Shown here: positions 1 through 12,158 of the stretch, piece by piece
Layout: each line of letters begins with the position of its first letter
How positions within the stretch are numbered: position 1 is the first letter of the stretch
Assembly (NCBI GenBank): GCA_029876055.1
Contig: CM056874.1
Span: forward strand, 5,084,001 to 5,148,000
DNA length: 64,000 nucleotides
Source: Madurella fahalii
Taxonomy: Eukaryota; Ascomycota; Sordariomycetes; Sordariales
Direction: 5' to 3'
The notes under the pieces: model-generated
The model's input: only the letters and a program-made list of their open reading frames with translations
The model's database searches: none
What the model was told of the DNA's origin: nothing
Made by a program: the position numbers and the translations under genes

Positions 1-2875
1 CAGCATGTGCTCTAGAGAAGGATATCGAGCTTCTAGTCGATGGTGACGAGACCGAGGTCGGACCTAAGGGCGTTACTTTGTCAGGCGGGCAGCGTTGGCG
101 AACGGCACTTGCCCGCGCTCTTTACTCTCGCGCCGGCATCCTGGTGCTTGATGATGTTCTTAGCGCTGTGGACGCCCACGTTGGTAGGCTGATCGTCGAC
201 AAAGCCCTCTCGGGAGAGCTTGCTCGAGGGAGGACCCGCATTCTAGCCACTCATCACGCGGAGTTGGTCATGCCTCATGCGAGCTACCTGGTCCGCCTCC
301 GCAGCGGCGAGGTAGAGTCGGCCGAGATTCTTTCGCCGGTGGATCTGGATCCTGAGCTGGAGGCAGCCGCTACGTCGCCGGACGAGACATCATCATACGC
401 TCAAAACGGCCATGCCGTCCCAGTGGGTCAGAAGAAAGCCAAAAAAGCAAGCCAAGACGAGGAGCAGAGAGAGACCGGGCGTGTCAAGTGGAAGGTGTAC
501 AAGGCCTATTATAAAGCCAGTGGCGGTGCATTGCCATGGCTAGTTGGGATAGCCGTTCTCTTCCTCGGCCACTTCTTGACCATTGCTCGGACATGGAGTT
601 TGAAGGAGCTCGCCCAGCAGGCAGCTTCCGAGACGGTCCATTTCGCATCACAAACCGTGCAGATGATCACCTCTCCAAACTACGCCGACGTCGTTGGCTT
701 TCCCAAGACGTCCAAGGTTGAGCGTGGCATCTACTTCTGTATGTTTTCCCTAATTTCCTGCTTCCCAGGCCTTCCGGTCCTACCACCAGTCAGTTGCTGA
801 CTAATAAATCCAACAGGGCTGGGCGCGTTTCTCGTCATCGACTTCAGCATGCTTATAGTTCAGCTCATTCGGGTCATGATCTTCTTCATAGTTGGCTTGA
901 CGGCGTCCAAGGTACTCTTCCAAAGAATGACGCACGCTATCCTCCGAGCACCCTTACGCTGGATAGACACGGTACCGGCTGGCCGCATCCTCAACCGCTT
1001 CACATCCGACACTTTCACCGTCGATAGACGGCTCTCCACCCAGACTTTTACCTTCCTCCGCACCGTGCTGTTCCTGGTGGTGATCATTGGTACCAGGTAT
1101 GTCCGCCGTCGGTGATTTGGCAAACCCTACGCATTCTGACTGAATCGAAATAGTCTATCAGTATCGGTATACGTCATCTTCTTCGGTCTCTTCCTCTTGA
1201 TCTTCTATGTACGCATCGCTCAAGAGTATATCAACGCCGCCCGCGAGGTGAAACGGATCAATTCCGTTGCCCACTCTCCAATCTACGACCAGTTCAGTTC
1301 AGTTCTGTCCGGTCTGTCTACCATTCGCGCTTTCGGCCGCACCAAGTTCTATATGGAGCGCATGTACGGGCTTATCGACAACAGTGCCAAAGCGTCCTGG
1401 GCACTGCAGTTGTCCAGCCGCTGGATGGCGTTCCGGATGGGGGTCCTCGGCGCCCTGTTCGTCACCATTGTCGCCAATGCCGTAGCATTCAGCCGCGTCG
1501 ACGCCGCGCTGGCCGGGTTCAGCTTGGCCTTTGCGCTGCGTTACACGAACGCGTTGACTTCACTTCTCCAAGCCATGACCTCTGTTGAGTTGGGATTCAA
1601 CGCCTGCGAGAGAGTCTTGGAATACGCCGAGATCGAAACGGAGCCCGAGGATGGTAAGGATGCCCCAGCGGCCTGGCCGACGGAAGGCAGGATCGAAGTC
1701 GACAACCTGACTGTCCGTTATGCCGAGGACCTACCGCCAGTCTTGAAGAATGTCACGTTTACTGTTGGCGCTGGAGAGCGTATCGGCATCGTTGGTCGGA
1801 CTGGAGCGGGGAAATCGACCCTTGCCGCCGTCTTCTTCCGTCTCCTTGACCCGGTTGAGGGTACTGTCCACATTGACAATGTGGACATTGCGAGCTTGAA
1901 GTTGACTCAGCTGCGAAGCCGGCTTGCTATTATTCCCCAGGACCCCTTCCTCTTCTCGTAAGTTGTCTCCCTCGTGTGCCCTCCGGGGATACTGCTAACA
2001 CGGAATGATCCAGAGGCACATTGCGTTCGAACTTGGATATGGAGGGCCTTCTAGATGACTACGAACTGCTATCAGCGCTCCAACGCGTGCACTTGATCGA
2101 AGCAGCCGAAGACCCCAACCGTCCCTCCGTATACCCCCCGGCTGAACTCACGGTCGCGTCCACTTCTTCATCAGCCATCGTTCCCGCTCTCGACTCGGCG
2201 ACAGCCACAGAAACATCAACACCAGCAGAACCTGACCAGCCAACACTCGCCGCCTCGGATCTTGGCTCGCAATCCGCGACCAACAATACGAACATCTTCA
2301 CCAACCTCTCGACCCCCATCTCCACTGGCGGCGCCAACCTCTCCCAGGGCCAGCGCCAGCTAGTCTGCCTCGCGCGCGCCCTCCTCAAGCGGCCCAAGAT
2401 TGTCGTGCTCGACGAGGCGACCAGCGCGGTCGATCGCGGCACCGACAGCAACATCCAGGAGTCGCTGCGCAAGGAGTTCGCGGCGGCCGGGTGTACCGTC
2501 CTGGTGATTGCCCACAGACTGTCGACAGTGGCCGATTTTGACCGGCTGTTGGTGCTGGACAAAGGGCGGGTGGCTGAGGTGGGGAGCCCGAGGGAGTTGC
2601 TGGAGCGGGGAATGAGGAGGGCGGCGGCGGGTGAAAAGAAGGTTGCTACTCCTGCTAATGCTACTAGTGATGCTGGGGTTTTGGGCGAGGGGAGGGAAAG
2701 GGAAAGTGATGAGAGTACCCTGCAAAGCGAGGAAGGCGGTGAGGGCGAGACCGATGGCACCGGGGGGTTCTGGGAGTTGGTGCAGAAGAGTGCCGAGAAG
2801 GAGAAGTTGATGGAGATGATTTTGGGGGAGGAGAAGGAGGCGGTGGTACAATCGATCTTTGGTGTTCAAGCCTGA
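1..2875 (+). CDS. ABC transporter, ABCC/MRP type, bile-acid-permease-like (5' partial)
   Basis: This is the C-terminal part of a full-size ABCC exporter that uses ATP to move conjugated or bulky organic anions, probably at the vacuolar or plasma membrane. The frame is open from base 3, so the start lies outside the window. Exons read 1-738, 817-1096, 1154-1957 and 2014-2875, giving about 893 residues. In order there are the LSGGQ signature and Walker B of NBD1 (LVLDD, with Asp where the catalytic Glu would be, normal for ABCC proteins), a second membrane domain with several hydrophobic helices, then NBD2 with Walker A GRTGAGKST, Q-loop, LSQGQ signature, Walker B VVLDEATSAVD and the AHRLSTV His loop. 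NBD2 carries a Ser/Thr/Pro-rich insertion of about 70 residues before its signature. The wording DDVLSAVDAHVG resembles fungal Ybt1-type permeases; the substrate is unknown. Confidence 0.93.
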
Positions 2876-3955
2876 TGGAGGTCGGATTCTTGTGAGCTAA
2901 AACCTGGCGCATCACTGGAGCATTGGTTGGGTTCCTTTCAATAAAAATAGACCTGCTGGAGATGTCTTGGCGGAAGGATAACAGGAAAATTTCGTGTGGT
3001 TAAAGAGCAAGCAGCAGTTACTAAGAAATCTATAGCCATTACCGCAGTTTTCTCCCTTTTTGCCTGCCTTGTTTCGTGTAGTCTGACGTGCTTTGATGTT
3101 CACTCAATGCCAGATCCTTCCACACTCGGGATATGAGGAATAAAAGTGCTGAATATTAGCCTCCTCTGAAGTTTCTGGGATTGAGACGGGCTTTGCCTGT
3201 GAACACTGGTTTGTGACGAACTACCTCGAGAATGAAAGGCAACGGTGAATTGCTATGGCCGATGCCCAGGTATCTACTCTACATACAAAGAAGGAAATGT
3301 GAATGGAGGTTACTGTCAGATATCAGCTTCGGTGCCAGAGCCCAGCTCGAGGCGGCAACATGATGGACGCATCTCGCAACCGTCTGACCTTTGACACCCA
3401 GGCTACCCCCAGCTCCATTATCCTTCGTCCCATGAGCCCGAATCTTGTCCTCCCTCTGATATTCCTCCGAAAGGAAAAGCAGCCCCAGACTCTGCCACCA
3501 GTGATAGACTAGTTGGTGAGTCCAGGCGTGAGCCACTCCCTCTTATCCACTCTGAACTGTCAACGTCAAACGCCGCGAGGCAGTGCTTGCGACAAGGCAG
3601 ACGGAATCCGCAGAGATAGAAGGAGGAAAAGAAAAAAAAAAAAAGAAACGCCAAATCCCGCCCCAATAGGCCGGTAAAGAACCCCCGATCTCATACCCAC
3701 GGGCACAGCAACCCAGGCCGTTAACCTCCTACCCCGCAAGCGTGTCGGTCCAGTAAACCAACCGCAGTCTATAGCATCGATCATCCACCGTCCTGCTCCT
3801 GTTTCTTCTCCCGCCGCCGCTCCGTGCCTTCACTACCCCACAATCCGAGGCAATGAACGAGAACCGGAATCGGAACCGGAACCGGCGCCAGCAGATAGTG
3901 CAACAGCAGCACCACCACCACCTCCTTCCACTCTTCCTCGTCCTCGCCCTCCTCC
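2876..3955. other. Intergenic region between convergent genes
   Basis: This is the 3'-to-3' space between the ABC transporter and the Cys/His-cluster protein. It holds only short shadow frames and a poly-A/G run near 3630. I see no gene or RNA here; it probably contains the two 3' UTRs. Confidence 0.6.
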
Positions 3956-5870
3956 TCAAATGTTATTCCCATCGTAGTAGCCACCGTTCACACCCCCAAC
4001 GCCACCACCACCACCACCACCAGACCCCCCAACCCTCTCCTTCCCCTCCGCCTTCGCCTCGGCCTCATCAACGGCAATCACCCTCTTCTCGCCCACGAAC
4101 CAGCGGACCGTCTGGGAGTAGTCGCGGACGTCGACCCTGGTGCGGCGAAGCTCAAACACGTCCCACAGGAGCTGCAGGGCCTCGGCGTGGCGGCCGGCGC
4201 GGCGCATGCCGGCGAGGTGGGGGACGGCGACGCCGACGAAGCGGATGTCGCAGTGGGCCTGGGCCAGGGCCAGGGTCCAGGCGCGCAGCATCTCGCGCAG
4301 CGTCTGGCGGTCGTTGTGCAGCAGCTCCAGCTCCGACGGAAGCAGCTCGTTGTACGGGTGGAAGCGCGGCGTGGTGCGGACCGGCGCGAGGTAGCGCTGC
4401 GCCGCGGTGTGCGGGGGTTCTGGGTACTATAAATGGGGGAAAGGGGGGAGGGAAAGGGAGACGTTAGTGGGGGGTTGTTTTGTGGTTGTCGTGTGCACTG
4501 GGAGGGAACAGGGGACGTACCTGGGGGTAGTTGTGAAAAGAATAGTTCTCGTAGCCCGGCGGAGGCGGGCCCAGGCTGCCGGGATGCTGAAAGTGGTTGA
4601 TCATGTCATGGACGTACTGGTGGAACCGCTCGTAGTGTTGTTGCCAAGCGATGTCTTCCTGCCGCGGCTGCGGCTGCGGCTGCGGCTGCGGCGGCGTGTC
4701 TCCATCCCATCGTATGGGGATAGCTGTGCGGATACTGGGCACCCGCTCGGGGCGGTGGCCATAGATGTGCTGGTAGATGTCTAGGACGAGCTGGTCGTGT
4801 GCCGCAGCCTCCGGGGACTGGTTTGTCGTGCGAGAGGCCGATGTATCGGGCCGTGCGGGCGTCGAAATAGGGTTATGACTAGTGCCGTGGGCGGCGGAGC
4901 CGGTCATGCTCGGTGCGAGGTCGCCACGGCGATCGTTTACGTTGCCGTTAACCCCTTTTTGTCCGTTAACATTTTCATCCTCGTCATTGTCATCGTCGCC
5001 ATCGTTAGTGCTAGGCTGAACATGGCGATCCGGCTGGCTCATCCGGGCTAGCGCCTGAGCAGCCATCTGGCGAACATTCGGGCGGGTTGCGGCTGCCGTG
5101 ATCCGAGCATGGTAGCCGTCTTCATCGCGTGAACTGGCAGCTGGGGAAGCTTGAGCAGCTCTTCCAGAGTGAGCGTGAGAGTGCGAAGCAGGCACCGAAG
5201 TAGGGCCAAGGCGGTCGATGGAGGGCAAGGGCAAGCGGGGGTGCTTGGGGGCACGGTTCGAGCCATCCGGGCTGTTGTCGCCGTTGCCGTTGTACTCGTC
5301 GTCGTCATAATCGGTGTCGTCCTTAGTGCTGGATGTCCACCCGGGGGACTCTCTGCTGGAGGCTGCCAGTGCCGACCTTGGCTGCGGCGTGCCGCGATTG
5401 CTTCTCTCGTCGCGCATGGTGTCGCGTCGCTGAGCCCCACGCTTCCTTTTGATCTTTTTCTCGGTCCAGTCACAGGCGTCCGGGTCGATGAAGTGCTTCC
5501 CGTCGGAGTGCCAGCGACCGCTTCTAGAGCACGCTTCACAGATGTGGAGGGTGCACGTAGTGCAGACGTGGAGAGTCCCCGGAGACCGACAGTTACAAAA
5601 GTCGCACTTCTGGACTCTACCGTATTTTGGGGTCCAAGTGCGGTGGGTGCGAGAGGCGAACGAGCCAAATTGACCGGTTGCAGAATTTGTGCCAGTGAGT
5701 GTGGGAGCGATCGAGTCGCTGCTGGGCGAAGAACGAGGAGCGGAACGAAGGGCACGACAGGCACGTGCCTCCGCGGTTCCAGCAGGCTCCATGAGTGTCG
5801 CGGAGTCGGTGCTGGGGCGAGTGGTTCTTCCCGGGGGGCTCAGGTCGTGGTCGCACGTTTCCTGGACCAT
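3956..5870 (-). CDS. Uncharacterised protein with ZZ-like Cys/His zinc-binding cluster
   Basis: Two exons (5870-4521 and 4426-3956) join in phase across a 94-nt intron with donor GTACGT and acceptor TATAG, giving 606 residues. Residues 89-133 carry a dense metal-ligand cluster (Cys 89, 92, 94, 103, 106, 111, 114, 133; His 101, 109, 121, 126), resembling a ZZ or other cross-brace finger, followed by a basic KKIKRKRG stretch that could be a nuclear localisation signal. The middle is low-complexity, acidic and Ser/Pro-rich, with a short Pro-Gln repeat encoded by a GCGGCT hexanucleotide array. Exon 2 encodes a helical, Arg/Leu-rich segment that looks folded and conserved, then a Gly-rich tail. 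The first ATG at 5870 was chosen; the ATG at 5792 is an alternative. I do not recognise the family. A nuclear or protein-binding role is inference. Confidence 0.75.
4664..4694. repeat. GCGGCT hexanucleotide array (coding)
   Basis: About five copies of GCGGCT encode a Pro-Gln repeat on the minus strand inside the Cys/His-cluster protein. The tract is probably length-polymorphic. Confidence 0.8.
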
Positions 5871-6725
5871 CTTGGACAGGACCGGACAGTCAGCGAGGAG
5901 AGCAAGGCAGGAAGAACTAATTGCGCAAGAATCAAAACCAGTCGAGGGCCTACTTGTGAAAGCCCGCTAGAATGGATGAAGGACGGTGGTGTGAAGGAAT
6001 AAGTTTGAGGGGAGAAGTCAGGGAATAGAGAGGTAGGTTTAAATATCAGAGGGTGAAGGGTGGGAGGCTTCGAATTGACGTGGCCACGGGCAGAAGATCT
6101 GAATTCGGTTGTCGGCATAGTAGAGTGGGTTAACAGGTACCACCCACAGAGCCAGTTGCTCGATGGGATGGCAGTAGAAGTGACTATGGGCCTGGCCAGG
6201 CTAGCAACAGATACGTTTGTGCTCGGTGTTCAGATTATAGCATCCTGTTCAATCACGGCAACTCTGCCGCTGTTGGCAACCCGGCGGATCTTCAACCACT
6301 AGTACTGGGCGTCACTTGACCGCCAGTACCACTGCCTCGCTGTTGTCTTCATCCCACCGCTTCCAATGGTCAAATTGAGACGAGTGGTCACCTGCTAGGC
6401 GGGTGCTTCTATCTCTCGCAGCCTTCACCCACGTTTCTCTCAAGCTGCTCGCCACGTCTTGTTTGATATTCACTGGCCTCACACCGACTCTGCGCAAAGA
6501 GCCAGCCCTTTGTCTGGGAGCATGTGTGAATTTGGTGCTGGTTAAAGTTGCGCCGTTTGGCTGCGATGTTTAGCTTCTTCATCTCGAAAGGCATAAGGAG
6601 ATACTTAGTAAGTGAGGTTGGGCGTCTTTGTCATTACCTGAACTGCCTTGCCATCGCCGACAGCTGAGGTGATGACACCCAACTGAGCAACATCACGACC
6701 GAGGGAATAAATAATGTGGACATGC

Positions 6726-6745
6726 TGGTGCCCCGTCGGGCACCA
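6726..6745. other. Perfect 8-bp hairpin
   Basis: TGGTGCCC and GGGCACCA flank a 4-nt CGTC loop. Function is unknown and it may be chance. Confidence 0.5.
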
Positions 6746-7412
6746 CAATGGCATAGCAGGCTCCTCTCATCTACCAGCTCTCAACTTCTACAGTGGGGCA
6801 GTAGCAAGTAGGAATTCAAACAGCGGCAGGAACGTTTGCCTCGTGTACAACAATACGCAATTGTAATCTAATCAATACAAATAGAGAGAGCCGCGAAGTA
6901 ATGCAGGGCTCCCTTGAGAATTGTTGGAGAGACCCCAGCAGTTGGTGATTGAACAAAAGGGACAGGCCACTTGGCTAATTATGCCCGGGAACGGGCAGAA
7001 TCAAGCAGCACCTATCTAAATAATCACGTCAGCCCCGCGCGAGGAGCGCCTGTCATGGCTGGAGATGTCAGGTAGCAATAACTTCATTGTAGGGGGCAAA
7101 ACTGTAGTTGTATCGTCTGCTGCTGCTCGAAGCCGGAATTCTGACACGGAAACGGGATCCCGCTGCATCCGGATCCGCAGTCGGCAGACGTCCAGCGGAC
7201 CGTTGGGAAGCCAAGGAATCCGGGCCCGTCCTGGCGGATCGACCGGGGGCCGAATGGCGCGTGGAGCAGGGAGAGAATCGAGACAGGTCCAAGGGGTTGG
7301 TTGCAGCTCTGCAAGCCACCACCATCCGAGCCAGAAGGTGGTCAAAGCGCAGCACAGCAGGGGTGCGGTGGGCACGGCCCAGGGTCAGCGAAAACCGTTT
7401 CTTCTCTGAGCC

Positions 7413-7458
7413 AATCATTCCCCAAACCGACCCTCCCAATGCGCGATTATTGGCCAAT
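7413..7458. promoter_or_regulatory. CCAAT-box group including a back-to-back pair
   Basis: A CCAAT at 7413 and the palindrome ATTGGCCAAT at 7449-7458 (one CCAAT on each strand) lie within 50 bp. CCAAT is the site of the fungal HAP/CBF complex. The nearest annotated start is almost 2 kb away, so the target is unclear. Confidence 0.3.
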
Positions 7459-9387
7459 GGCTTAAATTAGTTCCACCGGCGACCGCGTCTCCGACGCGTG
7501 GTTCTCGCGACGAGACGCGTCTCCTGACTGCAAGCCTTTTCGTCACGCAGCGCCCCGCGGGCGCCCCAGCCGATTCTGCGTCCCGCCCTTGGAGCCGGCC
7601 TGCAGCGGTCAGTTTGGCAAGACCCGTGGCGCTTTGCAAAATCCGGGATGATGCGAGGAGCCGCTGCGACCTCCCTATCACGCAGGTTGGCTTTGCGGAG
7701 CCTTGAGCAGAGGCTCCTCCTTCAGGGACATGTCTCTCCTTAGTTACCCCGGATTTGGCGAGTGCGGAGGGAGGTGAGTTCCATGCAACCGCCGCGCGTG
7801 TTGATGGAAGCGAGGGCGACGAAGAGAGGGAGAAAGCCGCATCTCTCGAGGGTCAAGCTTATCGTTCACTGAAGGGGGGGGGGCAAATGTTGCAGTGCCC
7901 CTCCGACAGATTTCCCCTCTCGCCGTCAACCCTCCGAGGCGGTTCCTGCAGCTTAATGTCGTAGAAAGCCTCCCTGTCTTCAACTCGTCTGCAGTTAGGG
8001 TACGCAGAGGTGACAGCCATCTGATGTGGCCGGTGTGATTCTCCTTGCCCTGTCAAGACCATGACGTGAACGTCGTCATGATCAGCAAATAGCCCGTTGG
8101 CCCTGACCTCATCGCTCTCCGGGGAACGCCTCGCGAAATTAGCACATCCATTATGATACGTATCACCCGAGGATCGAGGGATCGAGGCAGCAATCGAAAT
8201 GCCTCGCCCACCGAGAGCGTTGCCTGCGGCGGTCGCTGGGCAACAGGCGGCTAAACTTGTGCGTAGTCCGCGCTCACACCAATGGGCCATGATAGGTGAC
8301 GCAAGCGAGACCTCGAACCAGGCTCAGCACCCTTACAACCTGGCATATCACCCGTGACCCGGACGAGCCGGAGTACTTTGCAGATACCTCCCATCCCACA
8401 AGTAGGCACTCTTGCTCACCTGAGGTGAAAGAGGGTGTGGATCTCTGCTTGGTTTGCACCAATGCCGGGCAGCAACACTAGCCAGCATGGTGTGAAACTC
8501 CTGAGCTAGAGAAAGAAAAAGAAAAACTCGGATGGCCAGCCCACATCGAGTCACCTGGGAATTATTAATGTCTTCCAGAATAAGAAATCGCCATGAAGCA
8601 CTTGTGCCCCTCTGTCCCAGTGTCTGTACTGTACTGTACATGCGCCGATCGGTGTCCGGAATCCCAGCGGCGCACGAAATGTCCAGCACGGGTATTGGTT
8701 CACCGTCTTTTGTCTCCCTTGATGCCATGCCGACTTCTTCTTGTACCGCTCTTGCAGTGCGAGGGGCTTCGAAGGGCTCCATTATCGTTAAGTGCTTGCA
8801 TGAGCAAGACGGTGGAGGGAGGGTATGAGGGGCACTTGCATTGTGCAGTCTCGCCCTGATTGGCAAGCCCGCCCTGTTCCCACTCCACACTGCCCTGTCT
8901 CCCCCGTCAGGTGGCTCACTCTCTGCGCACCGACACCCCTGCAATAGAGCCGTCCCACCCTTATTAGGCGCATTATTCCTTCTGCGTCGCCCTCAGGCGT
9001 CCCCCGTCGACGAAGGCTTCCGTTTCTTTCCTCACCACCCTCCCTCACCTTCGCCAGTCCGCCCCTACACCTTCAAGCTCTTTTGCACAGAGAAACTCCG
9101 CCATCGCAACACTCGTCTTCAACTGCGCCGACCAGTCCTTTGTCAACAACTGTGACAACGCGCTCCTGAACCCCCCGTGTGCCCCGTCTTCAGCGTCGCG
9201 TAACCGTCCCGCAGGCGCATCGGGCGCATCTCCTCGCTTGGTCGCAAACCGTCCGTTTCCAGCCCTCGCCCATTTAGCCACAAACCTGGGAATCTTTCTC
9301 GCCTCTTATATCACTGCCGACCTACGTTTAGCGGCCCGATCTGTACTCGAATCGTCCTGCATCGTCGACAAACAGAAAAGAGAAACC

Positions 9388-10320
9388 ATGCTACTGCCAT
9401 CCGCACTGTCGTGCGACTCGTCGCAACCACCTCCCTTGACGCGCCTCCAGTCAGCGCTCTTCGCCTCTCCGCCCGCGAGCCCTTCGCAGCTGTCGCCGCA
9501 GACAACCTTTAGCAACATCTTTACGACATGTCGCTCGCTACAGTCGCTCCTTGCGGCGCCCTCTCCGCCGGCCAATGTCGATCACCACGAGCCCATCACC
9601 CCTCCGAACTCGTCGCACGCGCAACTGCCCACTCCACCGCTAGCGCATGCGCCGCCACCCCTCAAACTGCGCTTGCGCTCGCGCAAGACAGACCCCACCG
9701 CAACGGGAGGAAACGCCGCCGATCACGGCCCGCCGCGGAAGCGCATCGTGAAGCGCTCGGTCGCACCGCCGGCGAGGGGCCCCAACAAGCGCCGTCGCCC
9801 CGTGGACGACGACATGGGCCGTGACGACGGCGACGCTGACATCAGCGATTTGGAGCAACCCGAGCTACTGGAGACGACCAAGACCTTGTCAACCGATCAA
9901 AATCAAGAAAACGAGCCTCTTCAAGAGTCCGCACTGCCAGCACCGGCGCCACACACCCCCAAACGCTCGCGCATCGCGCCAGAAGTCCTCCCCCTGGGCC
10001 TCGAAAGATCAGATTATCACGTCCTGCACGCCGACGGCGTACTCCATGACAGCAACACAAGCCAAATAGCACAAGGCACCGACGTGGTCGTCGAAGCAGA
10101 CGGCGAGACGTGGAGCACGGAAGAGGACCGCATGCTCGTCGAGCTGGTCCTCGAGAAGCTCAAGCTGAGCAAGTCGGATTGGCAAGACTGCGCGCGAAGC
10201 CTGGGCAAGAAAGACCGAGGCAGCGTGGGGAGGAGGTGGAAGAGCCTCATGCTCAATGGAGATGTGGGGTTGAAGAAAGGGAGTAGTCGGCGGGCCAAAT
10301 TGCATGGGACGTGGAGGTGA
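9388..10320 (+). CDS. Myb/SANT-domain protein
   Basis: A single exon encodes 310 residues. The first in-frame ATG, in context AAACCATGC, was taken as start; the longer frame upstream has no ATG. Residues 242-291 form a Myb/SANT-like helix-turn-helix that begins WSTEEDRMLVEL and ends RRWKSLM, with conserved tryptophans at the expected positions, so DNA or chromatin binding is likely. The rest is low-complexity: Pro/Ser-rich at the N-terminus with SP and TP motifs (possible kinase sites), then several basic clusters such as KRRRP that could act as nuclear localisation signals. One Myb repeat near the C-terminus is common among uncharacterised Pezizomycotina transcription-factor candidates. The target genes are not evident. 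The upstream 500 bp are pyrimidine-rich, as in many fungal leaders. Confidence 0.8.
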   Translation: MLLPSALSCDSSQPPPLTRLQSALFASPPASPSQLSPQTTFSNIFTTCRSLQSLLAAPSPPANVDHHEPITPPNSSHAQLPTPPLAHAPPPLKLRLRSRKTDPTATGGNAADHGPPRKRIVKRSVAPPARGPNKRRRPVDDDMGRDDGDADISDLEQPELLETTKTLSTDQNQENEPLQESALPAPAPHTPKRSRIAPEVLPLGLERSDYHVLHADGVLHDSNTSQIAQGTDVVVEADGETWSTEEDRMLVELVLEKLKLSKSDWQDCARSLGKKDRGSVGRRWKSLMLNGDVGLKKGSSRRAKLHGTWR

Positions 10321-12158
10321 TTGCTACTGAGGTGACGAGCGCGTCATCCTCTCCAGGTTTTTGGTTCTCTCTTTTTATTCTTCTACGATGCTGTATTGCT
10401 ATCTTTGTAATAACACCTACTACCACTACTCTTACGATTACCACTATCTACAGGAGACAGGGCGGACGGACAGGCGTTTTTGGTTTGAAGGCGTTTGCGT
10501 GTAGGCCGGAGGCAGGGGAGTGTTCAAGGGGCCAGATCGACTTTGGGAGGAGAGGAATTTGGATACGCATCTCCTGTCATGATACCAACCATCTCATGGC
10601 AGGCAGGCAGGCAGGCAGACCGACCTGGGTCGCTGTCTAGCCTCACCTTTATCACTACTACATGAATTGATGACGTAGAATTTTAGACAACTTAAAGCAT
10701 TCCTTACTTCTTTTCTGAGAAAGTGGCTTGAAGACACTCCTGTTTGTACTGTACCACAGCAGCTCAATACAGCTCACCGAACTTCACCGGACCTTTCCCC
10801 AGGCCTCAACCTCAGGCCATGTCTCACCTTTACCAACATAGTCACCCACCCCGCGCAGTTCGAGCCAAAGGGATGATGACGGATGGGAGCCGCCGCCGTT
10901 CCTAAGGTACTCGTCGCTCCCACAAAATTCAGGAACGGTCGAAACTCGGTAGATTCCAACCTCACGTTTCCAACGCCGCTGCCGAGGGCACAGCAAACGC
11001 GGCAATGCAAAAGAATAAAATAGAAACATGAGTGGGGGAGCTGAGCTGGATAGCGAGCGGACGGGCGGACGGGGACGGAAGCCAACCAAACAGACATCAT
11101 TCCATCCAGCTCCCTTCCTTTCGCCAACACTGGGTTAATCAGGTAGTAACTAGTTTGGCAGCCTGCACCGTCGCCTTGCTTCAGGAACCATGATAATAAA
11201 CGCAAGTAATGCCACCCCCGACCAGGCTGATGAAACATGGTCCGTGATTGCTTGCCGCAAAGCCTAACCGTTCCATGGTTAGGGATGGATGATGGATGAC
11301 GCTCTGGGCACGGACGGGATGTTTCATGTTTCCCTGAGCTGTGCACAAGGGCGAACGGGAGGGTTATAGTATAACCCTTGCCCTTCCCTGCCTACTATAC
11401 ATACTCCAAATTGCAGATTAGCCATGCCACCCAGCTTCCCGGGCTCTACCGACTCCCGTACAATATAACCCTGGCGTGACGTAAGGTACTCCATGAGGGG
11501 AGAATGTTTCAGGAGCCAGGACCTCCTTCTCCATGATCTAGTCTTGGTCGTAAGTCCAGGCCAGGGCGGGGAATCCAGACTCCGACCACCCCATCCGCCT
11601 CGCGCGGGAAAGTATCCCGTCCTTGCAGAGACGCAGAGCCGGTCATAGCAAACGGGACAGACGCATCTTTCGTCGACGGCATTGACGGCCCTCCGTCCTC
11701 CCTCCCCTCTCTTCCCGCCCGTGTCGAGCCCTGATCCCTCCCTCCAGCTCCCTCCCTTTCCGTTGTCAGACAGTCAGCGAGGTGCTGCGAAATCGACCGT
11801 CATGCAGGGTGCGAGCAGTCGGCTCTGGTTCGCTGATGCGGTGCGAAGGAGCGAGCCTTACTTTCGGATTTTGTGTTGGCGCGCGGGGGGCAAATCCTAC
11901 GGCACGGCCGAGGGTCGAGAGAATGATCTTGACTGGGTAAGAACTGCAATTGAATGCTTGTTTAGTTGGGAGGAGCTGTCGCCTCATTGTTGGCTTAGGT
12001 TCCTGCACCGCGACTCGGTTCGGGCTCGGTCTTTCGACAAAATGTCTTGGAATAGATCCCTTCGTCTAGATGAACCATAGAACATTACCAGTAAATACTC
12101 TAAAAAACTACAAAAAGAAAAAAAAAAAGAAAAAGCATCCCTTTAATATTGACGATCA
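10321..12158. other. Intergenic region between convergent genes
   Basis: No convincing gene was found. The region holds a short GGCA array at about 10598 and an A-rich tract near 12115 just beyond the P450 stop. The minus-strand frame at about 10774-11346 has no protein-like character. Confidence 0.55.
10598..10618. repeat. GGCA tetranucleotide microsatellite
   Basis: About five tandem GGCA units lie in the 3' flank of the Myb-domain gene. Confidence 0.85.

Larger units (their letters stand above)
5871..9387. other. 3.5-kb intergenic region
   Basis: No frame here looks like a protein; the longest (about 8348-8944, minus) has random composition. The right end, from about 8850, is pyrimidine-rich and is probably promoter and leader of the Myb-domain gene at 9388. 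The interval also holds a short perfect hairpin near 6726 and a CCAAT group at 7413-7458. Confidence 0.6.

Noticed and set aside
3853..4467. Plus-strand frame of 204 residues rich in Arg, His and Ser
   Set aside because: It is antisense to exon 2 and the intron of the Cys/His-cluster gene and its composition is an echo of that GC-rich coding strand.
5151..6002. Plus-strand frame of 283 residues
   Set aside because: It is antisense to exon 1 of the Cys/His-cluster gene, whose zinc-ligand pattern and in-phase splice make the minus strand the coding one.
8348..8944. Minus-strand frame of 198 residues
   Set aside because: No domain pattern, mixed low-information composition, and no splice or context support; treated as chance.
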